A stretch of 48,095 bases of DNA from RGIG8785 sp045655245. Lineage in GTDB: Bacteria; Bacillota; Clostridia; RGIG8785. How positions within the stretch are numbered: the stretch's first letter is position 1; every line of letters starts with the position of its first letter. A program made the translations under genes and the position numbers. The DNA is taken from the NCBI GenBank assembly GCA_045655245.1, contig JAZOOX010000033.1, positions 1 through 48,095 on the forward strand, in the 5' to 3' direction. Shown piece by piece: positions 7,301 through 14,331 of the stretch. Under the pieces are notes generated by a model. The model searched no databases. It saw only the letters and a list, made by a program, of their open reading frames with translations, and was not told where the DNA came from.

Positions 7301-7472
7301 AGACCCCGACTTGGTAGAGGCTGAAAAGTTGGCGCAAAAACAGTACGCCCGTACGGCGGAAATGATTCGTACCCACCGTGACGTACTGGATAAACTCACC
7401 GATTTGTTGGTGGAAAAGAAGAGCTTGGACAGTACCCAACTCACCGCCTTTTTTGAAGAACATGACATTTAA
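4317..7472 (+). CDS. Soluble ClpA-type AAA + receiver-like + FtsH-type AAA/M41 protease fusion
   Basis: 1051 aa in one frame. Order of parts: an unknown ~100-aa N-terminus; a ClpA/ClpB-like AAA module with Walker A GPSGVGKT (169-176), Walker B IIVFDEIEKAH (D232) and the sensor TTNAG; a receiver-like stretch at about 450-570 with a strand ending VLIDPLLG (D483), PVYILDTD and LLAKGARGVI; an FtsH-type AAA module with Walker A GPPGTGKT (from 670), Walker B IIFIDEVDAIG (D729) and an arginine-finger region AAFVRRF; and an M41 zinc peptidase with HEAGH (894-898) and the third-ligand aspartate in TGASSDLAKA (971). Unlike FtsH, it has no N-terminal transmembrane helices, so it should be cytosolic. Both ATPase sites and the peptidase site appear intact, implying an ATP-driven protease with two different unfoldase rings in one chain. 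The partner gene is the YbjN-like protein just upstream. Substrate unknown. Confidence 0.85.
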   Translation: MYKIKISIFIRSLNAVSDYEKKKGSKFWEDLSAKVTEKTGLQTAFNGGAFVRSAELTSQRSAGYFREAMNTVLPQLLEGQALDSVVVTVTEKETFGTAQEAPAASAPAPDHSLYGRVGVLKQLKDGLLSKIRGQRHAVDEVVRGVFESELFAAHNEKRKGPLATFLFAGPSGVGKTFLAEQCGELLGRKTLIVDMSEYSDNLANGKFNGNHGEAAVVTGFVREHPDGIIVFDEIEKAHINTIHLFLQILDAGRLMDHQIKKEVSFRNNIIIMTTNAGRDLYDDTTVCDLSMTPRSVILEGLRSDKDARGEPFFPECIVTRMANGNVILFNHLEPYALMQIVRDEIALQVCLFEQSAGVKVEYSPEQLSALVLYNGGGIADARTLRGLARSILVRELQEVVMQLHTRGADAVNGLKTVNITVNTRNAGEAENLFVCREKMYAAVFAKDEKELFTNGEEMQFELFTDGDLFKRRVRGVTDCVLIDPLLGAEGIEQLPNDVDDLDSDGMRMFAYLREFTPEIPVYILDTDPQAARSFDTLLAKGARGVIACDPSAKDDFGKALKELAFAAMINNAVFSLGRSGKVLNFNFAQYIIDDSCAVLSAEKLQLRSAPRGADSKTIAQKGENNNLKFKDIIGCKAAKEALSDYVKMLNDPRSIALSGKKMPKGVLLYGPPGTGKTMLAKAMANECNATFIPTSATAFFGSLVGETERNIREIFKRARRYAPSIIFIDEVDAIGRKRTGGIGSVHNEDALTTFLAEMDGFVADEKRPVFILAATNYGIDESNERSLDAAFVRRFNDKLFIDLPDTDERYEFLVACLKKHGIHFGADHEKILKNMAARTGGMSNADLDMMHGQFVRTLGDKEPDSNAYMNALDRFRFGEVNQMDPDHLRQTACHEAGHALVCKLCGITPSFLTVVSRGNYGGFMESAGEAERGTLTFNQLMDRVCRCLAGRIAEIEVYGADAGVNTGASSDLAKARHFIQKSLEDFAMGEKIFLKDPDLVEAEKLAQKQYARTAEMIRTHRDVLDKLTDLLVEKKSLDSTQLTAFFEEHDI

Positions 7473-7474
7473 AA

Positions 7475-7500
7475 AAAGCACCCTTCGGGGTGCTTTTGTT
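7475..7500. terminator. Bidirectional terminator after the AAA protease
   Basis: AAAGCACCC 7475-7483, TTCG loop, GGGTGCTTT 7488-7496; T runs on both sides, the longer one (7 T) on the minus strand. Confidence 0.85.
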
Positions 7501-7644
7501 TTATAAAAGTGTGCGAATGGTATCGGGGGCAAAATCGTCCGAATTTCTGTGGGCGTCATAGGCGGGCGTTAAGGTCGGGTCAGGATCAAAAAGTACTGCG
7601 GTTTTATGGTAACACAAGAAGCAAAAATCTTCAAAAAATTTCGT
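7501..7644 (-). pseudogene. Possible remnant: C-terminal tail of an unidentified minus-strand gene
   Basis: On the minus strand a 47-codon open stretch ends at 7501 and its last part reads like real protein (LFDPDPTLTPAYDAHRNS, DDFAPDTIRTLL, stop). It has no start codon or ribosome site; an in-frame TAG precedes it at 7645-7647. It abuts a hairpin whose longer T run faces the minus direction, as expected for a gene end. I do not recognise the family. It may be the eroded end of a gene deleted from this spot, or coincidence. Confidence 0.35.
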
Positions 7645-7652
7645 CTACCCTA

Positions 7653-7681
7653 TTGACAAACACGAACAAATGTTCTAATAT
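7653..7681 (+). promoter_or_regulatory. Promoter with an embedded LexA box
   Basis: TTGACA 7653-7658, TAATAT 7676-7681, spacer 17. The spacer contains CGAACAAATGTTCT at 7663-7676, matching the Gram-positive LexA (Cheo/DinR) consensus CGAAC-RNRY-GTTYC at 13 of 14 positions. LexA bound here would block RNA polymerase, so the downstream gene should be DNA-damage inducible. Confidence 0.72.
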
Positions 7682-7709
7682 AATTGAGAGAATAAGTGAG
7701 GTAATGCTT

Positions 7710-8429
7710 ATGTCAACGATTCGAAAGCAATACATACTGCGGCTTTTCGGTCGCGTTTTGGTACTGGTGACCTGTGGGGTTTTGGCGTTCGTCCGCCCCG
7801 AGTCCTTTTCGGTCTTGTATGGGATGAACTTTTTTAAGGAATTTTCCTTACTGCATTTGTTGTGGCTGATTTGGATGGGGGATATGATTTTGCAGATTCT
7901 TCCCATTAAGAGCCGGATTCCCTTGGGTTCGCAAAAACTCTTTGCCAATCGGTTCCGACCCATCCGTGACAAGGTGAATATCAAAACGGTGCGGGAACAC
8001 GTTGCCCGAATGAGCGAAGCGGCGTTTGGGGTAATGGTGCTTTGGTGTCTGCTTATTGCCGCCATCGGTTTTTTGTATTTTTGGGGCGTGATTGACAAAC
8101 TTACGCTGTTTATGATTTCACTGGTCTTTTACGTTTGCGATTTGGTCTGTGTCCTGATCTGGTGTCCCTTCCGTCTGATGTTGAAAACCAAATGTTGCAC
8201 CACCTGCCGCATCTTTAACTGGGATCATCTGATGATGTTTTCGCCCCTGCTGTTTGTGGGCGGATTTTATGCCTGGTCACTGTTTGCCGTGGCGGCGTTG
8301 GCGTTTTTGGTATGGGAACTTTCCGTTCTCGTTTATCCCGAACGATTTTGGGAAGTAACCAACACGGCGTTAAAATGTTCGGAATGTACCGACAAACTCT
8401 GCACTCAATACTGCAAAAAACTCCGTTGA
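7710..8429 (+). CDS. Multi-pass membrane protein with Cys-rich tail, probably SOS-regulated
   Basis: 239 aa from the ATG at 7710, which has GAGGT 7 nt upstream; the ATG at 7704 is too close to that site and any earlier start lies upstream of the promoter. About six hydrophobic helices: LVLVTCGVLAFV, LLHLLWLIWMGDMIL, VMVLWCLLIAAIGFLYFWG, LFMISLVFYVCDLVCVLIW, MMFSPLLFVGGFYAWSLFAV and AALAFLVWEL. Several cysteine pairs, CCTTC in a loop and a C-terminal CSECTDKLCTQYC, could bind metal or form disulfides. I do not recognise a functional family. The LexA box in its promoter suggests induction by DNA damage; it stands alone between two terminator/promoter boundaries just upstream of spo0A. Confidence 0.75.
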   Translation: MSTIRKQYILRLFGRVLVLVTCGVLAFVRPESFSVLYGMNFFKEFSLLHLLWLIWMGDMILQILPIKSRIPLGSQKLFANRFRPIRDKVNIKTVREHVARMSEAAFGVMVLWCLLIAAIGFLYFWGVIDKLTLFMISLVFYVCDLVCVLIWCPFRLMLKTKCCTTCRIFNWDHLMMFSPLLFVGGFYAWSLFAVAALAFLVWELSVLVYPERFWEVTNTALKCSECTDKLCTQYCKKLR

Positions 8430-8444
8430 AAAAGAAAAAATTCC

Positions 8445-8473
8445 TTGCATTTGGGAAAATCATATGGTATAAT
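8445..8473 (+). promoter_or_regulatory. Sigma-A promoter of spo0A
   Basis: TTGCAT 8445-8450, TATAAT 8468-8473, spacer 17, 41 nt before the spo0A ATG. No clear sigma-H element was seen in the short upstream stretch. Confidence 0.75.
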
Positions 8474-8513
8474 ATGGAAAAAAGGAAAGGAGTGTAAAAT
8501 CTTGGAGGAAACA

Positions 8514-9275
8514 ATGCGTGTTTACATTGCAGAAGATATGTTAGAATACCAGGAATTCTTACGCGACCAAGTAGAGCGGTTGCCCTTTGCCAAGGTGGTC
8601 GGGGTGGCGCAGAGCGGTCAGGTCGCATACGAAGAAATCCTTGAGATAAAGCCCGATGTGGTATTATTGGATATTATCCTGCCTTTCCGTGATGGGTTAA
8701 GTGTTTTAGAGGGTCTGAAACTGAGCTGCGGCAACAATTTTCCGAATGTTTTTATGTGCACCGCTTTGGGGGACGATTACCATGTCCGCCGTGCCATGAA
8801 TCTCGGCGCAAAAGGCGTTTTTGTCAAGCCGGTAGATACCGATGCACTTTGTGCGCGGTTGCAACGGTTGCAGGACAGCCGTACGGGAAAAGACCAGGAA
8901 GTGGCCGAGGAGGTCGGCCGTCAACGGACGGAGGAGCGTTTGACCAAGTTGATCCACAACATTGGTGTTCCTGCGCACATTAAGGGATATCAGTACTTAC
9001 GAACTGCGATTTTGATGGTGGCAAAGGATATGGAGGTCATCAACTCGGTGACGAAAGTGCTTTATCCCGAAGTTGCCAGACAGTATAAAACCACACCTTC
9101 CCGTGTAGAGCGTGCCATCCGTCACGCCATCGAATCGGCCTGGGACCGCGGTGAGCCGGAAACGCTGAACGATATTTTCGGATACACCGTTTCCAACGCC
9201 AAAGGGAAGCCGACCAATTCGGAGTTTATTGCTTTATTGGCGGATCGTATGCGGTTGGAAAACCACGGCGCATAA
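8514..9275 (+). CDS. spo0A: Spo0A, master regulator of sporulation
   Basis: 253 aa from ATG 8514 behind GGAGG. The receiver domain has the acidic pair E7-D8, the phospho-acceptor D53 (VVLLDIILP), the switch threonine in MCTALGDD and the lysine in FVKPVD. After a charged linker, the C-terminal sigA-factor-like DNA-binding domain is almost textbook: GVPAHIKGYQYLRTAILMV, then VTKVLYPEVARQYKTTPSRV, ERAIRHAIESAW and GKPTNSEFIALLADRMRLE. Spo0A receives phosphate from the phosphorelay or orphan kinases and binds 0A boxes (TGTCGAA). Its old neighbour spoIVB is represented by the displaced fragment at 3500-3637; YbjN, the AAA protease and the LexA-box gene now lie between. It is monocistronic, closed by a terminator. 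Confidence 0.97.
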   Translation: MRVYIAEDMLEYQEFLRDQVERLPFAKVVGVAQSGQVAYEEILEIKPDVVLLDIILPFRDGLSVLEGLKLSCGNNFPNVFMCTALGDDYHVRRAMNLGAKGVFVKPVDTDALCARLQRLQDSRTGKDQEVAEEVGRQRTEERLTKLIHNIGVPAHIKGYQYLRTAILMVAKDMEVINSVTKVLYPEVARQYKTTPSRVERAIRHAIESAWDRGEPETLNDIFGYTVSNAKGKPTNSEFIALLADRMRLENHGA

Positions 9276-9300
9276 AAAACAGCCTTCGGGCTGTTTTTTA
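9276..9300 (+). terminator. Terminator of spo0A
   Basis: AAAACAGCC 9276-9284, TTCG loop, GGCTGTTTT 9289-9297, T run. It begins on the base after the stop codon. Confidence 0.88.
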
Positions 9301-9323
9301 TTTTACAAAAAGACTTCCTTTTT

Positions 9324-9343
9324 TTGTCGAAGGGTGGTATAAT
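9324..9343 (+). promoter_or_regulatory. tsaE promoter with a 0A-box-like site
   Basis: TATAAT at 9338-9343 is a good -10; the matching -35 region (about 9315-9320, TTCCTT) is poor. Directly upstream of the -10 is TTGTCGAA at 9324-9331, which contains the Spo0A box core TGTCGAA. Binding there would affect tsaE transcription. Confidence 0.5.
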
Positions 9344-9365
9344 GATATGAAAAGGAAGTGAAATC

Positions 9366-9794
9366 ATGAAAAAGGAGACTCTGACCCAATCTTACGAAGA
9401 GACCCAAGCCTTTGCCGCAACCTTTGCCCAAGAACTGAAGGCGGGGGATACAGTGGCGTTTTTTGGCGACCTCGGCGCAGGAAAGACCGCTTTTGCAGGG
9501 GGCGTTGCCCGCGGTCTCGGCATTACGGGTCCCGTTGCCAGTCCCACCTTTACGTTGGTGCAAGAGTACCGCGGCGGACGGATTCCCCTTTATCATTTTG
9601 ATGTCTACCGTCTGGGCGGTCCCGACGGGTTGGAGGACATTGGCTTTTACGAGTATATCGAGGGGGATGGGGTTTGCCTGATTGAATGGTCGGAACTGAT
9701 TGTGTCCGAGTTGCCTGAAAACTGCTATCGTGTAACCATCACCCGTGTTTCGGACACACAACGGCAGATTTGTATTACAGGAGGGCGTTTATGA
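9366..9794 (+). CDS. tsaE: TsaE, ATPase of tRNA t6A synthesis
   Basis: 142 aa, normal length. Walker A GDLGAGKT (residues ~34-41), the conserved SPTFTLVQEY stretch and HFDVYRL, and the C-terminal LIEWSE motif identify TsaE (YjeE). It is the ATPase that helps the TsaB-TsaD complex transfer the threonylcarbamoyl group to A37 of ANN-decoding tRNAs. The stop codon overlaps the tsaB start (ATGA), so the two are translationally coupled. The other two t6A genes, tsaD and tsaC, are 11-14 kb to the right on the opposite strand. Confidence 0.95.
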   Translation: MKKETLTQSYEETQAFAATFAQELKAGDTVAFFGDLGAGKTAFAGGVARGLGITGPVASPTFTLVQEYRGGRIPLYHFDVYRLGGPDGLEDIGFYEYIEGDGVCLIEWSELIVSELPENCYRVTITRVSDTQRQICITGGRL

Positions 9795-10492
9795 ATATTC
9801 TGGCCTTGGATACTTCGTCGATTACGGCGGGGGTTGCCCTTTGGCGGGACGGCGTTCCCGCGGCGCAACTGGTGGTACAAAACCAGCGCACCCACTCCCG
9901 CAATCTGTTGCCCATGGTGGATGCGGTCCTTTCCTTTTGCGACTGTACCATAGACGATATTGATTTGTTCGCCGTAGGCGACGGTCCCGGGTCCTTTACG
10001 GGACTTCGCATTGGCGTTGCAACGGCAAAGGCCTTTGCCCATGCCGCACAAAAGCCGCTTTTGGGGGTTTCGATTTTAGACGGGTTCGCCGCAGCGTGCG
10101 CTTTCCCCGACGGGGTGATCTGCCCCTTGCTGGATGCACGCCGTGACCAGGCGTACACCGCCTTTTACCAAACCGATTCCCTTGGGAATGTGGTGGAAAA
10201 GACCGAACCCCAAGCCCTTGCTCTGACCGATATTTTAGACCGACTGTCGGGAAAACGGGTGCTCTTCACAGGAGACGGACTGCCACGATTTGAGGAACAG
10301 ATTCGGCAGCAGATGGGGGAGAACGCCCTGTTTGCACCTCCTTACCTGCGGGTTAACGCCATCGGGGGGATTGCCGCACTGGCGGCACAATGCCCTGAAA
10401 AAGCAGGTTCCTACGGGATTCTGACGCCCAAATACTTCCGTCCGTCACAAGCGGAGCGGGACTTACAAAATACCAAGGAAAAGAGGGATTGA
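9791..10492 (+). CDS. tsaB: TsaB, t6A scaffold protein
   Basis: 233 aa. Begins MNILALDTSSITAGVALW and contains the YeaZ/TsaB signature DGPGSFTGLRIGVATAKAFA plus LLDARRDQAYTAFY. TsaB is a catalytically silent ASKHA-fold paralogue of TsaD that stabilises it and binds TsaE. The chosen ATG overlaps the tsaE stop (ATGA); an upstream in-frame start at 9770 would lie inside tsaE. No RimI domain is fused; rimI lies with tsaD further right. Stop codon is 2 nt before the deaminase ATG. Confidence 0.93.
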   Translation: MNILALDTSSITAGVALWRDGVPAAQLVVQNQRTHSRNLLPMVDAVLSFCDCTIDDIDLFAVGDGPGSFTGLRIGVATAKAFAHAAQKPLLGVSILDGFAAACAFPDGVICPLLDARRDQAYTAFYQTDSLGNVVEKTEPQALALTDILDRLSGKRVLFTGDGLPRFEEQIRQQMGENALFAPPYLRVNAIGGIAALAAQCPEKAGSYGILTPKYFRPSQAERDLQNTKEKRD

Positions 10493-10494
10493 CC

Positions 10495-10986
10495 ATGCTT
10501 CCGAGACGGGACAAAATCAACTATTATCTGGATATTGCCGAAACGGTACTTCAACGGGGTACCTGTCTGCGCCGTAACTTTGGTGCGATTGTAGTCAAGA
10601 ATGACGAGATCGTATCCACCGGTTACACAGGCGCACCCCGCGGCCGCAAAAACTGCAGTGACCTGGGCTATTGCATCCGTGAGAAACTGGCGATTCCGCG
10701 AGGCGAACGCTACGAGCTTTGCCGCTCGGTCCATGCGGAAGCCAACTGTATCATCAGCGCTTCCCGCCGGGATCTGCTCGGCTCGACTTTATACCTGGTG
10801 GGACGGGACAAAAAGACGGGGGAACTGGTGGAAAACACCAACTCCTGCTCGATGTGCAAACGAATGATCATCAACGCAGGGATCGAAACGGTGATCGTCC
10901 GTAACACTCCTGACGAGTACACCGTGATCCGGGTCGAGGACTGGATTTTAAACGACGAGTCCTTGGACGGCGTTCGGGGATACTGA
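10495..10986 (+). CDS. Deoxycytidylate (dCMP) deaminase, ComEB-like
   Basis: 163 aa from ATG 10495, which has AAGAGGGA 7 nt upstream at the end of tsaB. Zinc-dependent cytidine-deaminase fold: the HAE motif (SVHAEANCI) with catalytic glutamate and the paired cysteines of SCSMCKRMI. The insert GYTGAPRGRKNC and the extra CIRE, typical of dCMP deaminases, are present. It converts dCMP to dUMP, feeding dTMP synthesis. A ComEB name (late competence operon) is often used for this family, but here it is a housekeeping nucleotide gene at the end of the tsaE-tsaB operon. Confidence 0.88.
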   Translation: MLPRRDKINYYLDIAETVLQRGTCLRRNFGAIVVKNDEIVSTGYTGAPRGRKNCSDLGYCIREKLAIPRGERYELCRSVHAEANCIISASRRDLLGSTLYLVGRDKKTGELVENTNSCSMCKRMIINAGIETVIVRNTPDEYTVIRVEDWILNDESLDGVRGY

Positions 10987-10988
10987 TT

Positions 10989-11017
10989 TTGACAAAACGG
11001 AACGCTTGTGGTATACT
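10989..11017 (+). promoter_or_regulatory. Promoter of trpS
   Basis: TTGACA 10989-10994, TATACT 11012-11017, spacer 17. The predicted leader is only about 25 nt, too short for a T-box. Confidence 0.82.
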
Positions 11018-11047
11018 GATTCCAACAAGCATGAAGGAGACGCTAAA

Positions 11048-12043
11048 ATGGAAGAAAACAAACCTATCATATTCAGCGGGGTACAGCCCAGCGGGGCGCT
11101 GACCCTGGGGAACTATATCGGTGCCATCCGCAACTGGGTGTCCTTACAGGACGATTACCGTTGCCTTTTCTCGGTGGTCAATCAACACTCGATCACCGTC
11201 CGCCAAAACCCTGCGGAACTCCGTCGCAAGACGGTAGAACTGCTGGCCCTTTATATGGCTTGCGGCATCGACCCTGAAAAGAGTCTGATTTTTTACCAAT
11301 CCCATGTGCCCGAACACGCTCAGCTGGCCTGGGTGCTGAATTGTCACACATATATGGGCGAACTGTCGCGAATGACCCAGTTTAAGGACAAGTCCGCCCG
11401 CCACGAGGACAACATTAATGCAGGCCTCTTTACCTACCCTGTTTTGATGGCGGCAGATATTTTACTGTATCAGACCGAGCTGGTCCCCATCGGCGCTGAC
11501 CAAAAACAGCATTTGGAACTGGCACGGGATATTGCCGCTCGGATGAACGGTCTTTACGGAGATATCTTTAAGGTGCCCGAACCCTTTATCCCCAAGGTGG
11601 GCGCTCGTATCATGAGTCTGCAGGAGCCGGAAAAGAAAATGTCCAAGTCCGACCCCAACGAAAACGCCTGTATCACCATCTTAGACCCGCCTGATGTAAT
11701 CATGCGCAAAATCAAACGCGCCGTTACCGACTCCGAAGCGCTGGTAAAGTATGATGAAAGCCGTCCCGGCGTCGCCAACTTGATTAGCATCCTGTCTGCC
11801 GTTTCGGGCAAGACTGTTGCCGATATCGAAGCCGCGTTTGAAGGCAAGGGCTACGGCGACTTTAAGGTTGCGGTTGCCGAAGCGGTCATTGCCTGCTTAG
11901 AACCGATTCAAAAGCGCTACAACGACCTGCTTGCCAACAAGGACTATCTGGCACAGGTTGCCGCCGACGGTGCCGACAAGGCCCGTCGCATTGCCCACCG
12001 TACATTGGATAAAGTGTATCATAAGGTCGGCTTTGTCAGATAA
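11048..12043 (+). CDS. trpS: Tryptophanyl-tRNA synthetase
   Basis: 331 aa from ATG 11048 (AGGAGA upstream). Class I synthetase: the HIGH-equivalent segment SGVQPSGALTLGNYIGA at the N-terminus, ADILLYQTELVPIGADQKQH in the tryptophan pocket, and the KMSKS loop in EPEKKMSKSDPN. Length and ending match bacterial TrpRS. It charges tRNA-Trp. Transcribed from its own promoter with a very short leader, so no T-box control. The 41 nt before wecA hold no terminator, so read-through into the wall-precursor genes is possible. Confidence 0.96.
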   Translation: MEENKPIIFSGVQPSGALTLGNYIGAIRNWVSLQDDYRCLFSVVNQHSITVRQNPAELRRKTVELLALYMACGIDPEKSLIFYQSHVPEHAQLAWVLNCHTYMGELSRMTQFKDKSARHEDNINAGLFTYPVLMAADILLYQTELVPIGADQKQHLELARDIAARMNGLYGDIFKVPEPFIPKVGARIMSLQEPEKKMSKSDPNENACITILDPPDVIMRKIKRAVTDSEALVKYDESRPGVANLISILSAVSGKTVADIEAAFEGKGYGDFKVAVAEAVIACLEPIQKRYNDLLANKDYLAQVAADGADKARRIAHRTLDKVYHKVGFVR

Positions 12044-12084
12044 TAAACGAAAGCCGTCCTCGATTCACCGGAAGGGAGATACAA

Positions 12085-13161
12085 ATGCTGAACTTTGATA
12101 TGGGCTTGTTACAAACCGCATTTGCTTTTGCGGTCGCCTTTTTGATTTGCTTTCTGACCGTCCCCGGGGTTATGGTACTGGCCAAGCGCATCGGCGCAAT
12201 GGACATTCCGAAAGACTGCCGGCGGATGCATACCGAGCCGATCCCACGTTTGGGCGGTTTGGCGATCTATATCGGCTTTTTATCCGCCGTTTTGCTTTTT
12301 TACCCGGATATCCCCACCTCGTTACGCGGTATTATTCTGGCATCGCTGATGATTGTGGTCATGGGGATTTTTGATGACGTCAAAGCCTTGCCCGCCCTGC
12401 CCAAGCTCTTGGTGCAGATCGTTGCGGCAGTGGTGGTCGTCCTCCACGGCGTGGTGATTACCTACCTGGAAAACCCCTTTTCTTTCGGTCCTGCTGTGAT
12501 TCAGCTGGGTTGGGTTTCGATTCCCTTTACCGTCTTTTGGATCGTAGGCGTGACCAACGCCATCAATCTGATTGACGGTCTGGACGGGTTGGCGGCGGGA
12601 ATCTCCTCCATCGCATCCTTGTCTATTTTCATTATTTCGTTGTTGGCCAGTGCCCCCGAGATTGCATTGATTATGGCGGCGCTGTGTGGTGCTTGTTTCG
12701 GCTTTTTGCCTTACAACTACAACCCCGCCAAAATCTTTATGGGGGATACGGGCGCGCTTTTTTTAGGGTTTATTCTGGCAACCATGTCGGTCAGTGGACT
12801 CTTCAAAGGCTCTGCCCTGGTTTCGGTTGCCCTGCCTTTTTTGGTGTTGGGGCTGCCTATCTACGATACCCTGTTTGCCATCGGTCGCCGTATCTTAAAG
12901 CGTCAGCCGATTATGCAACCCGACCGGGGACATCTCCATCACCGCTTGATTGACATGGGTCTGTCCCAACGCCAGGTGGTCACGGTGCTTTACTCGGTCA
13001 GCGGGGTCTTAGGTCTTAGTGCCATTCTACTGGCACTGGGCTTTGCGGTTCGTGCATTTGCGCTGATTGTTCTGCTTTTGGGACTGGAGGCGCTGGTATT
13101 TTATATGCTCCGTTGGGATGCAAAAAAGATGAGTGAGGGTGATAAGAATGAAGAAAATTAA
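12085..13161 (+). CDS. Undecaprenyl-phosphate GlcNAc-1-phosphate transferase (TagO/WecA)
   Basis: 358 aa with about ten to eleven transmembrane helices. Key motifs of the polyprenyl-phosphate N-acetylhexosamine-1-phosphate transferases are present: the DD pair in MGIFDDVKALP, NAINLIDGLDGLAAG, FMGDTGALFLGF and the cytoplasmic histidine motif DRGHLHHRL. It moves GlcNAc-1-P from UDP-GlcNAc to undecaprenyl phosphate, the first step of teichoic acid or similar wall polymer synthesis. Ribosome site GGAAGGGAG precedes ATG. It overlaps the 2-epimerase gene by 14 nt, showing one operon for building and diversifying the UDP-sugar/lipid-linked precursor. Confidence 0.93.
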   Translation: MLNFDMGLLQTAFAFAVAFLICFLTVPGVMVLAKRIGAMDIPKDCRRMHTEPIPRLGGLAIYIGFLSAVLLFYPDIPTSLRGIILASLMIVVMGIFDDVKALPALPKLLVQIVAAVVVVLHGVVITYLENPFSFGPAVIQLGWVSIPFTVFWIVGVTNAINLIDGLDGLAAGISSIASLSIFIISLLASAPEIALIMAALCGACFGFLPYNYNPAKIFMGDTGALFLGFILATMSVSGLFKGSALVSVALPFLVLGLPIYDTLFAIGRRILKRQPIMQPDRGHLHHRLIDMGLSQRQVVTVLYSVSGVLGLSAILLALGFAVRAFALIVLLLGLEALVFYMLRWDAKKMSEGDKNEEN

Positions 13162-14302
13162 GGTAATGACCGTTTTTGGAACCCGACCCGAGGCCATTAA
13201 AATGGCTCCGCTCTGTAAGGTTTTGGAAGCGTGTCCCCAGATTGAGTCGATTGTTTGCGTTACCGCACAACATCGTCAGATGCTGGATCAAGTATTGGAA
13301 ATTTTTAAAATCAAACCCGACTATGACCTGGATATTATGCGGGAACGCCAGACGTTGGTCGGCATTACAACCCGTGTGCTGGAAGGACTGGACGAGGTTT
13401 TGAAAGAAGCCAAGCCCGATATCGTTCTGGTTCACGGCGACACCAGCACCTCTTTCGTAGGCGCGTTGGCGGCGTTTTATAACCAGATCCCCGTGGGTCA
13501 CGTCGAGGCAGGACTCCGTACATACGATAAGTATTCTCCTTTCCCCGAAGAGATGAACCGTTGTCTGACGGGTTGCATGACCGATATGCACTTTTCGCCC
13601 ACTACCTCCAACCGTGACAACCTTCTGCGGGAAGGCTACGACCCCAAGGACATTTTTATCACGGGAAACACGGTTATTGACGCTTTAAAAACCACCGTTC
13701 AGGCAGACTATGTGTTTAAAGACGAGAAGCTGAACGCCGTTCCTTTTGCAGATAAGAAGGTCTTCTTGGTTACCGCTCACCGCCGTGAAAATCTGGGCAA
13801 ACCCTTAGAGCAAATCTGCCGTGCTTTAAAGCGTTTGGTCGAGCGTTATCCCGAGACCGAACTGGTCTACCCCGTCCACCTGAACCCCGCCGTCCGCGAA
13901 ACGGTCTTTTCCATCTTGGACGGTTGTGAACGGGTCCACCTAATCGATCCTGTCAATGTGGACGACCTGCATAATGCCATGGCCCGTTGCCATATGATTC
14001 TGACCGATTCGGGCGGTCTGCAGGAGGAAGCTCCTGCTTTGGGCAAACCCGTTTTGGTGCTCCGCCACGAGACCGAGCGCCCCGAAGCCGTTGCCGCAGG
14101 TACGGTCAAGATCGCGGGCGTAGAGGAAGAGGACATCTTTAATATGGCCTGTGAACTGATGGACAGCGAAGAAGCGTACAGCAAAATGTCCCACGCCGTT
14201 AATCCCTACGGTGACGGGAACGCATCCGAGCGTATCGTGGATGCGATTCTGTATCACTTTGGTTTGAAGGAAGAACGTACGCCCGACTTTTTGGGCGAAT
14301 AA
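13148..14302 (+). CDS. mnaA: UDP-N-acetylglucosamine 2-epimerase, non-hydrolysing
   Basis: 384 aa from ATG 13148, which has AGGG 8 nt upstream; a GTG at 13133 would extend the protein but is poorly placed. The N-terminus VMTVFGTRPEAIKMAPL, HGDTSTSFVGALAAFY, GHVEAGLRTYDKYSPFPEE, VTAHRRENLG and TDSGGLQEEAPALGKPVLV are the signatures of the WecB/MnaA family. It interconverts UDP-GlcNAc and UDP-ManNAc, supplying ManNAc for the linkage unit of wall teichoic acid or for capsule. Its start lies inside the end of wecA/tagO. The gene ends 2 nt before a bidirectional terminator shared with the converging gene. Confidence 0.95.
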   Translation: MKKIKVMTVFGTRPEAIKMAPLCKVLEACPQIESIVCVTAQHRQMLDQVLEIFKIKPDYDLDIMRERQTLVGITTRVLEGLDEVLKEAKPDIVLVHGDTSTSFVGALAAFYNQIPVGHVEAGLRTYDKYSPFPEEMNRCLTGCMTDMHFSPTTSNRDNLLREGYDPKDIFITGNTVIDALKTTVQADYVFKDEKLNAVPFADKKVFLVTAHRRENLGKPLEQICRALKRLVERYPETELVYPVHLNPAVRETVFSILDGCERVHLIDPVNVDDLHNAMARCHMILTDSGGLQEEAPALGKPVLVLRHETERPEAVAAGTVKIAGVEEEDIFNMACELMDSEEAYSKMSHAVNPYGDGNASERIVDAILYHFGLKEERTPDFLGE

Positions 14303-14303
14303 A

Positions 14304-14331
14304 AAAGAGAGCCGTTTGGCTCTCTTTTTTT
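14304..14331. terminator. Bidirectional terminator between mnaA and the LTA-synthase-like gene
   Basis: AAAGAGAGCC 14304-14313, GTTT loop, GGCTCTCTTT 14318-14327, with A/T runs on both flanks. The two genes converge here. Confidence 0.9.

Noticed and set aside
7509..7709. N-terminal extension of the LexA-box membrane protein
   Set aside because: It would start upstream of the promoter and overlap a terminator; the ATG at 7710 has the ribosome site.
11018..11047. T-box riboswitch before trpS
   Set aside because: The promoter leaves only about 25 nt of leader and no specifier or antiterminator structure.
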